Assembly (NCBI GenBank): GCA_014650415.1 | Contig: BMUX01000008.1 | Location: 2,784-66,783 of the forward strand | Length of the DNA stretch: 64,000 nucleotides | Direction: 5' to 3' | Source: Streptomyces spiroverticillatus | Lineage (GTDB): Bacteria; Actinomycetota; Actinomycetes; Streptomycetales; Streptomycetaceae | Shown: one piece after another, positions 59,101-64,000 of the stretch | How the letters are laid out: every line of letters begins with the position of its first letter | Numbering within the stretch: the stretch's first letter is position 1 | Translations under genes and position numbers: made by a program | The notes under the pieces: generated by a model | Databases searched by the model: none | What the model was told of the DNA's origin: nothing | Seen by the model: the letters and a program-made list of their open reading frames with translations, nothing else

Positions 59101-60344
59101 TCGAGCAGCGTGTTGACCAGCTTGCTCAGCCGCAGACCGTTGCGGTGTACGGCGTCCAGCTCCTCCCGCACCTGCGGCTCGGCCTGCGCCAACTGGCCGC
59201 GCAGCTCCTCCACCGGGCCCATGATCAGGGTCAGCGGGGTGCGGAACTCATGGCTGATGTTGGAGAAGAAGGTGGTCTTGGCCCGGTCCAGCTCGGCCAG
59301 CTCCTCCGCCCGCCGCTGCTGCGCCTGATAGCTGCGGGCCCCGGCGATGCCCGCCGCGACATGCCCGGCGACCAGTTCCAGGAACGCGCGGTAGCCCGCG
59401 TCCAGCGGCCGGAACCGGTTCAGGGCCGCCACCAGGAATCCGTACGGAGTGCCGCCCTGCTGCAACAGCGGTGCCACCAGAGCCTGTTGGGGCGGCTGCG
59501 GCCAGGCGCCGGTCGGCAGGGAGGCCAGCGGCCCGGAGCCCAGCTCCACCACCGCCGAATCGCCCCGGGCGGGCGCGGCCACCGGCCACACCGGGTCGGG
59601 GGCGTCCGCCGCGAGGAGGGGCGGGGCCGCCGGATGGCCGGCCCCGATGCCGGTCGCACCGGCGAGCCGCGCCGACCCGTCCTCCGCGAACAGGTACGTC
59701 AGCGTGAACGGCAGGTCGCGCAGATTCCGGCCGAGCTGCCCGCCGATGAAGGCCAGCATCTCCTGCTCGGTGCGGGCCACGCTCGGGTCGGAGCCCAGAT
59801 CGCGCAGGGTCGCCATCTGCCGCTCGCCGATGACCCGCTCGGTGTCCTCGCTGACCACGCAGAGCATGCCGACGACGCTGCCGTCGTCATTGCGCAGGGG
59901 GCTGTACGAGAAGGTGTGGTACGACTCCTCCGGGTACCCCGACCGCTCCAGGACCAGCATCAGCGCCTCGTCCCAGGTCGCCTGGCCGGTGGCCATCACG
60001 GTGTCGATCCTGGGGCCGATGTCGTCCCAGATCTCCGCCCACACCTCGCTGGCCGGACGGCCGAGGGCCCAGGGGTACTTGGTGCCCAGGGTGTTCTTCC
60101 GGTAGGCGGCGTTGCAGAAGAAGGTCAGCTCCGGGCCCCAGGCCATCCACATCGAGAACCGGGACGACAGCAGGATGCTCACCGCCGTGCGCAGGCTCTG
60201 CGGCCAGGACTCGGGCGGGCCGACCGCGGTCGACGCCCAGTCCACGGCGGCGAGGTCGCGACCCACCTCGTCGTCGGCGGCGAAAACGCCGGGGCCTGCG
60301 GGAACTTCGTGACCTTCCGTGGCAGGACCCTCGATGTGCGTCAC
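56169..60344 (-). CDS. hybrid sensor kinase/receiver/SpoIIE phosphatase/anti-sigma kinase
   Basis: The 1391-residue protein, read by eye, contains a PAS domain (about 40-175) and a GAF domain (about 190-345). A HisKA dimerisation helix follows with FFSNISHEFRTPLTLI (phospho-His), then HATPase (VLNLLSNALKFT, GSGIGLALVREL). Next come a receiver (VLVADDNADMRDYL, VVSDVMMPRLDG with the phospho-Asp), a second PAS and a second GAF. The SpoIIE/PP2C domain (VGGDWYDTVALPDGRIGIVVGDCVGRG, YDDDVALLL) precedes an RsbW-like HATPase (AAGEACANAVEHGHG). It thus couples two-component phosphorelay to partner switching. GTG 60344 follows AGAGGGG. Confidence 0.93.
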   Translation of the reverse strand: MTHIEGPATEGHEVPAGPGVFAADDEVGRDLAAVDWASTAVGPPESWPQSLRTAVSILLSSRFSMWMAWGPELTFFCNAAYRKNTLGTKYPWALGRPASEVWAEIWDDIGPRIDTVMATGQATWDEALMLVLERSGYPEESYHTFSYSPLRNDDGSVVGMLCVVSEDTERVIGERQMATLRDLGSDPSVARTEQEMLAFIGGQLGRNLRDLPFTLTYLFAEDGSARLAGATGIGAGHPAAPPLLAADAPDPVWPVAAPARGDSAVVELGSGPLASLPTGAWPQPPQQALVAPLLQQGGTPYGFLVAALNRFRPLDAGYRAFLELVAGHVAAGIAGARSYQAQQRRAEELAELDRAKTTFFSNISHEFRTPLTLIMGPVEELRGQLAQAEPQVREELDAVHRNGLRLSKLVNTLLDFSRIEAGRMQARYAPVDLASVTAELSSLFRSAVERAGLGFDVDCPPLDEPVFLDRGLWEKVVLNLLSNALKFTFDGSIAVRVRADGDHAVVTVADTGIGVPAAEVPKLFERFHRIENARARSNEGSGIGLALVRELVALHGGTITAESTEGEGTLFTLRIPYGSAHLPAESLASAPAGEGPSAAADPYLQEAQRWLPAEDSEVREPAPDTPSAPVSASSGGPAPARVLVADDNADMRDYLTRLLRGAGYRVSAVGDGMDALRAVTDSPPDLVVSDVMMPRLDGLALVRALRTEPRTAAVPVLLLSARAGQEASIEGLESGADDYLVKPFAAAELLARVRANVELARMRTHHARWRTALVDSLQEAFFVCDEDGAVIEINAAFADILGYGPQGLPYAPTHPWWPDPDVDPVAHRQVTEAFDTLQGQSKGSYTIPVNHRDGHRLWATATFNRAQDPDTGKRVTVGTFRDVTAEHYAIQRESALGSLSTCLSQAANLPDALAGALDELRELWRAEGVLAAVFTGGDEPELTGTGQAPRWEHLTGDRRQALTDLRERPLLSPLADRAGAGILLEHPEGQLALWIDLGGRRQFTGEDQLLLSLLAGRLAQGLSRVHQIDQQRETAIALQRAILGPSRLPDGFAVRYEPATQPLEVGGDWYDTVALPDGRIGIVVGDCVGRGLQAAAVMGQLRSACRALLLQDANPSRTLMALDHFAAGIPGALCTTVFCGVLDPDTGRLTYSSAGHPPGILAHPDGDTRLLDAGRSTPLAVRPGHPRPEADCTMPARSTLLLYTDGLVERRRRPLMDGIHQAGAAVQEGRDTAVDDLASQVMSRLAPAGGYDDDVALLLYRHPAPLEVTFPAESSQLAPVRKALRSWLTACELPPQLLQGVLVAAGEACANAVEHGHGHLNTPGDTVRLRAEALVDTLRLSVADSGRWKTPAPESNPHRGRGVTLMRAMMQQVTITPGPSGTTVEMHARIS

Positions 60345-60589
60345 CGGACACCCCTCTTTCTTCACTGTGGACCATAGGAGAAATCCGCACACCGGGCCGG
60401 AGGATGTGAGGATACTGCGAACATTGACCGCTGGTGCAGGGCGGTGGGGGTGACCGGGTTGGACGCTGGGCCCCCGGTACTTCCCGGCGATGCGGGTAAG
60501 GGAGTCAGCGACGACGCCGCGCCCTCGCTCTGCCCGCCCTTTGTCCCGCCCTTTGTCCCACCCCTTGTCGTGCCCGCACAGGAGAACCG

Positions 60590-60946
60590 GTGAACAACTC
60601 AGCTCTGACCGTCACCCGAACCGCCCACGCCTCCGGCGCCACGGTCCTCACTGTGGCCGGAGAGCTGGACCACCACACCGCGAGCGAACTCACGGACACG
60701 TTGCGGCACACGCCGTTCGGGCCGAGAACGCCCGTGGTGATCGACCTCTCCGAGCTGTCCTACTGCGACTCGACCGGGATCACGGTGCTGATCAGGGCCT
60801 ACAACCAGGCCAACGAGACCGGCTCCCGCCTCTTCCTGGCCGGGCTGCGGCCGGACCTGGCCCACGTCTTCGGCATCGTCGGCCTCGACCAGGTCTTCAC
60901 GTTCCGCCCGACGGTGCAGGAGGCACTGGCGGGGCTGGCGTCGTGA
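60590..60946 (+). CDS. STAS-domain anti-sigma factor antagonist
   Basis: The 118-residue protein starts at GTG 60590 with CAGGAG upstream. VLTVAGELDHHTASELTDTL and VVIDLSELSYCDSTGITVLI are typical; the phosphorylatable Ser lies in DSTGI. It is divergent from the hybrid kinase/phosphatase gene, 245 bp away, and is a second candidate partner for it. Confidence 0.92.
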   Translation: MNNSALTVTRTAHASGATVLTVAGELDHHTASELTDTLRHTPFGPRTPVVIDLSELSYCDSTGITVLIRAYNQANETGSRLFLAGLRPDLAHVFGIVGLDQVFTFRPTVQEALAGLAS

Positions 60947-61003
60947 GGGCCGGCTGAGCGGGCCCCGGAGCGCCGCGGCGATCATGGTTGTTAGCCTCGG
61001 AGG

Positions 61004-61450
61004 ATGACTGCCACGTTCGACGAAGCTGTCCGCTCCCGACTGGAAGCCCCTCACATCTGGTACGTCGGAACGGTGTTCGCAGACGGAGCACCGCAGGTGA
61101 GCCCGATGTGGGTGGACCTGGAGGGCGAGAACGAGCTCTCCTTCAACACCTCCGTGGGCCGCGTCAAGGAGGAGAACCTCCGCCGCGACCCCCGCGTCTA
61201 CCTCTCCCACGCAGACGCCGACAACCCCTTCGACCGCGTCCAGATCAGCGGAGAGGTGGTGCGGTTCGTCGAGGGGCAGGAGGCGCACGACCACATGGAC
61301 CGGCTGGCGCGGAAGTACCTGGGCAGCGACCGCTTCGAGTGGACCATGCCCGGCGAGGAGCGCGTCGCGGTGATCGTGCGCCCGCTCAAGGTCCGCCACA
61401 TCGTGGGCGTCGAACGCTTCCGCCCCGGCGGCCCCGTACCCGCCCCCTGA
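61004..61450 (+). CDS. PPOX-class (pyridoxamine phosphate oxidase-like) F420/FMN protein
   Basis: The 148-residue split-barrel protein has WYVGTVFADGAPQVSPMWVDLEG, ELSFNTSVGRVKEENLRRDP, RVYLSHADADNPFDRVQISGEV and a final VRHIVGVERFRPGG. It is predicted to bind F420 or FMN and act as a small reductase. It converges on the response regulator gene with a 7-bp gap. Confidence 0.88.
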   Translation: MTATFDEAVRSRLEAPHIWYVGTVFADGAPQVSPMWVDLEGENELSFNTSVGRVKEENLRRDPRVYLSHADADNPFDRVQISGEVVRFVEGQEAHDHMDRLARKYLGSDRFEWTMPGEERVAVIVRPLKVRHIVGVERFRPGGPVPAP

Positions 61451-61457
61451 GCCCGCC

Positions 61458-62147
61458 TCACCCTCCCGGGGCGACCAGCCCCGATTCGTACGCCGCGATG
61501 ACCGCCTGGGCCCGGTCCCGCACGGCCAGCTTGTCGAAGATGCTGGTGATGTGGTTCTTGACCGTGGAGAGGCTGAGGCCCAGGGTGCGGGAGATGTCGG
61601 AGTTGTCCAGGCCGGTGGCGATCAGACGCCACACCTCCACTTCGCGCGGGGTGAGCAGGTCGTGACCCGTGCGCGGGGGCGGCGGCGGTGCGCTGTGCGG
61701 TCCGCGTACGTATGTCGAGATCAGCCGGGTGAGCAGGCGCGGGGCCACGACCGCCTCCCCCGTGTGCACGGTGCGGATCGCCGCCGCCAGGTCCTCCGGG
61801 GAGCTGTCCTTGGGCAGGAAGCCGTGGGCCCCGGCGCGCAGCGCGCCCACCACGTACTCGTCCATGTCGAAGGTGCTCAGCGCCAGCACCCGGCAGCCGG
61901 GCAGCTCGGCGGCGAGCCGTTCCGTGGCGGCGACGCCGTCCAGGACGGGCATCCGGATGTCCATCACGACGACGTCCGGCCGCAGTTGGTGGGCGAGCGC
62001 GACGGCCTGCGCCCCGTCCTCGGCCTCGCCGACCACCTCGAAGCCGGGGTCGGGGGAGAGGATCAGCGAGAGCCCACGCCGGACCAGCGGCTGGTCGTCC
62101 GCGATCAGGACGGTGACGGGTGTCGGCGACGGGGTGGGTTCGGTCAT
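61458..62147 (-). CDS. NarL/LuxR-type response regulator
   Basis: The 229-residue protein has a receiver domain (TVLIADDQPLVRRGLSLIL, VVMDIRMPVLDGVAATERLA with phospho-Asp, ALSTFDMDEYV, PKDSSPEDLAAAI) and a C-terminal LuxR HTH (LTPREVEVWRLIATGLDNSDISRTLGLSLSTVKNHI). Its start overlaps the kinase stop by 4 bp, so the two form an operon. Divergence from an MMPL exporter gene suggests control of that exporter. Confidence 0.95.
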   Translation of the reverse strand: MTEPTPSPTPVTVLIADDQPLVRRGLSLILSPDPGFEVVGEAEDGAQAVALAHQLRPDVVVMDIRMPVLDGVAATERLAAELPGCRVLALSTFDMDEYVVGALRAGAHGFLPKDSSPEDLAAAIRTVHTGEAVVAPRLLTRLISTYVRGPHSAPPPPPRTGHDLLTPREVEVWRLIATGLDNSDISRTLGLSLSTVKNHITSIFDKLAVRDRAQAVIAAYESGLVAPGG

Positions 62148-63481
62148 TCGTGCAGCTCCTGCTGAGAGGTCGTCACATCATTGATCACGTCCGGTAGTTC
62201 GACGTACACGTGGAATCCTCCCTCGTGGTGCGGGCCCGCGCTCAGGCTCCCGCCGTGCAGTGCGACCCGCTCGCGCATCCCGACGAGCCCGTAGCCCGGC
62301 ACTCCGTCGCGCGCCGTCTCGCCCGTGCCGTCGTCCCGTACCTCCACGACGACCGACTCGCTCCCGTACGTCAGCCGTACGGTCGCCCGTGAAGCTCCGG
62401 CGTGCTTGCGGGTGTTGGTGAGTGCCTCCTGTACGACGCGGAACAGCGTCAGGGCGACCGTCGGCGGCAGTGGGCGGGACGGCCCTTCGGTCGCGAACTC
62501 GGTCGGCAGTCCAGCTGCGCGGGACTCGTCGACCAGGGCGGGGAGGTCGGCGACGCCCGGCTGCGGCAGGGCGGGCGTCGACTCGGGCTCGTCGTCGGCG
62601 CGCAGTACGTCCAGGAGTTGGCGCATCTCATTGAGGGCGAGCCGTCCCGAGGACTCCAGGGTGACGAGGGCCTCGCGGGCCACCTCGGGCCGGGCGAGGT
62701 TGGCGCGGGCCCCGCCCGCCATGAGCTGCATGGTGGTAAGGTGGTGGGCCACGATGTCGTGCAACTCCCGTGCGATGCGGCGGCGTTCCTCGGCGACGGC
62801 CCGGTCGGCGAGGAGCTGCCGGTTGGCGGCGACCTCGCGCTGCCAGCGGTTGACCGCGAGCGCGGTGCCGACGACGAGCGCGACGGTCAGGGGCGGGGAG
62901 ACGAGGTGCTGCCACTCCGGTACGCGGCCGCCGCTCTGGCTTGCGAGTGTCACCACCACGGTCGCGAACGCCGCCCACGCGGTCGTCCACCCGGGGCGGG
63001 CCCGCGCGACGGTGTAGAGGGCGACCACCAGGACCGCCCCGAAGTGATGCGGCAGCGGTACGGTCACGGCTGCCACCGCGTCGAGCAGCAGCGCGGCGGC
63101 GAAGGCGAGGACCGGTTTGCGCCGCCGGGCGAGGAGGGGCAGCGCACCGAGGGCGACGAGCAGGAAGCCGGCGGCGTTCACGCGGTGGGTGGTGCCGGGG
63201 TCGTCGAAGAACACGTAACTGAGCAGGTTCAGGACACAGGCCCCGCCGGTCACGAGAGCGTCGTTGCGGGACCACGGCTGGTCGGTGGCCTCGGTGCTGG
63301 CCGCGCTGCCGGTGCTGCCGGTGCGGGCGGTGACCCCGGTGTGCTCGGGCCTGGTTGTCTTGGCGCTCTGCGTGCCTTCGGCACGCTCAGTGCCCCCCGC
63401 CTCGCCGTCCCTGGCCTCCGCACCCTCGTGGCCGGCCCGCTCTCGCCCGTCGGCCGGGTCCCCGGATCGCTTCCTCGGCAT
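62144..63481 (-). CDS. NarL-type sensor histidine kinase
   Basis: The 445-residue protein has a long charged, disordered N-terminal tail (about 75 residues), six or so membrane helices and a HisKA_3 phosphorylation motif (ERRRIARELHDIVAHHLTTM). The HATPase has VVQEALTNTRKHAG and GYGLVGMRERV. It is partnered with the overlapping response regulator. The sensor part is buried in the membrane, typical of kinases that detect membrane stress or hydrophobic compounds. ATG 63481 is preferred because the tail composition becomes abnormal further upstream. Confidence 0.93.
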   Translation of the reverse strand: MPRKRSGDPADGRERAGHEGAEARDGEAGGTERAEGTQSAKTTRPEHTGVTARTGSTGSAASTEATDQPWSRNDALVTGGACVLNLLSYVFFDDPGTTHRVNAAGFLLVALGALPLLARRRKPVLAFAAALLLDAVAAVTVPLPHHFGAVLVVALYTVARARPGWTTAWAAFATVVVTLASQSGGRVPEWQHLVSPPLTVALVVGTALAVNRWQREVAANRQLLADRAVAEERRRIARELHDIVAHHLTTMQLMAGGARANLARPEVAREALVTLESSGRLALNEMRQLLDVLRADDEPESTPALPQPGVADLPALVDESRAAGLPTEFATEGPSRPLPPTVALTLFRVVQEALTNTRKHAGASRATVRLTYGSESVVVEVRDDGTGETARDGVPGYGLVGMRERVALHGGSLSAGPHHEGGFHVYVELPDVINDVTTSQQELHE

Positions 63482-63726
63482 GTACGTACCCCCCGCATTC
63501 GGCCTCGCAGCCCCGGGCACAGCCTCGCACAGTGCGCCCTCGGCCCCTGACCAGGCCAAGTGCGGGAGTAGGACCACGGTCCCAGGCGGCCGCCCCCGGC
63601 AGGACCCTGCTCCCCGTGCCGGATCGTCCGGTGTCACGACGACCGGGGCCGCAGCGGCTGATGGTCTGGGAACGGCCCGGGAAACCCCGGCCGCCGCCCG
63701 TCCCGAGCCGTCCGCCGGAGGACCTT

Positions 63727-64000
63727 GTGATCCGCGCCCTGACCGGGTACGCCACCCGCCACCCCTGGAAGGTCATCGCCCTGTGGGCCGTGCTCGGCAT
63801 CGTGCTGAGCGCCCTGGTCCCCACCCTGATGTCCCGCGTCACCCAGCACAGCACCGGCGACTTCCTGCCCCGTACCTACGACTCGGCCGCCGCCCTGCAC
63901 CTCGCGCGGGAGAAGTTCGGCGAGGACCCCGATGCCACGCTCGTGACCGTCCTCGTCGCCCGCGAGGACGGCAAGCCCCTCGCCTCCGCCGACCGCAAGC
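63727..64000 (+). CDS. MMPL family transporter (3' end outside window)
   Basis: The first 91 residues are present, starting at GTG 63727 with GGAGG six bases upstream. MIRALTGYATRHPWKVIALW, then a first membrane helix (VLGIVLSALVPTLM) and DFLPRTYDSAAALHLAREKFGEDPDATL match the N-terminus of actinobacterial MMPL/RND exporters. It is divergent from the two-component system genes, a common arrangement for a regulated lipid or drug exporter. Confidence 0.85.
   Translation, partial: MIRALTGYATRHPWKVIALWAVLGIVLSALVPTLMSRVTQHSTGDFLPRTYDSAAALHLAREKFGEDPDATLVTVLVAREDGKPLASADRK

Noticed and set aside
56685..60377. Plus-strand open frame of about 1230 codons opposite the hybrid kinase/phosphatase gene
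   Set aside because: The minus strand encodes well-ordered kinase, receiver and phosphatase motifs over the same span. The plus-strand product has no recognisable domain and a shadow-like composition.
1..64000. tRNA or rRNA genes, integrase-linked attachment sites, insertion-sequence transposases
   Set aside because: No cloverleaf-like TTCGANTC-containing gene, rRNA segment or transposase/integrase motif was recognised on either strand.

Overview
This is a high-GC (over 70 %) actinobacterial chromosome segment, almost certainly Streptomyces or a close relative. The evidence is the strong G/C third-position bias, many GTG starts, F420-dependent oxidoreductases, SpoIIE/STAS partner-switching proteins, mycothiol-type TIGR03086 proteins, DUF4190 and DUF6297 proteins, I36 inhibitor-like secreted proteins and conserved Streptomyces leader peptides. 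I see no rRNA, tRNA, CRISPR array, phage module or complete transposon. Both ends cut a gene: an FAD monooxygenase lacks its 5' end and an MMPL transporter lacks its 3' end.

1-4.1 kb holds an FAD monooxygenase, a small membrane protein, a divergent MarR/EamA pair around a palindrome, a DUF1772 protein and a solo thioredoxin-fold domain. 4.2-13.7 kb is a long sulfur-salvage operon. It has a Cys-containing leader peptide, an amino-acid ABC transporter (permease, ATPase, binding lipoprotein), a GNAT acetyltransferase and four luciferase-like flavin monooxygenases. This gene set resembles the Bacillus subtilis ytm/ytn S-alkylcysteine salvage operon. A second leader peptide precedes the divergent thioredoxin-fold gene. 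13.8-16.2 kb holds an ABC-F ribosome-protection ATPase with a clear uORF/hairpin attenuator, divergent from a TetR gene. The operon and the ABC-F gene converge on a GC-rich inverted repeat that recurs at 30.3 kb.

16.3-26 kb holds housekeeping-type genes (SnoaL-like, HAD, F420 LLM) and a four-gene overlapping cassette (acyl-CoA dehydrogenase, PIG-L deacetylase, NodS-like methyltransferase, GT2). It also holds a membrane SpoIIE phosphatase and three small exported proteins. 26.1-27.6 kb is a gene graveyard of four 5'-truncated fragments. 27.6-36.2 kb holds an ABC ATPase with a DUF6297 membrane protein, an HSL-type esterase, a YbdK-type carboxylate-amine ligase, an ArsR-like/S41 peptidase pair, a Nudix hydrolase and a membrane protein. 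36.4-42.2 kb holds a Tat-exported molybdenum hydroxylase (IorAB type), an MBL-fold hydrolase, and AraC and WYL regulators.

42.4-46.2 kb contains a minimal lanthipeptide locus: a class IV-like LanL synthetase with a Cys/Cys-Cys zinc site and a 52-residue precursor with its own promoter. 46.2-50.9 kb is a redox cluster with two zinc alcohol dehydrogenases, an SDR, an XRE/MmyB regulator and a TetR regulator with a near-perfect operator. 51-53.9 kb is a tight three-gene operon of a UrtA/AmiC-like binding lipoprotein, a bestrophin-like (DUF4239) membrane protein and an EF-hand protein. 54-64 kb holds a TetR regulator with a 30-bp operator, small membrane and secreted proteins, a 1391-residue hybrid kinase/receiver/phosphatase coupled to a STAS protein, a second STAS protein, a flavin/F420 reductase-like protein, and a NarL-type two-component system divergent from the MMPL transporter.
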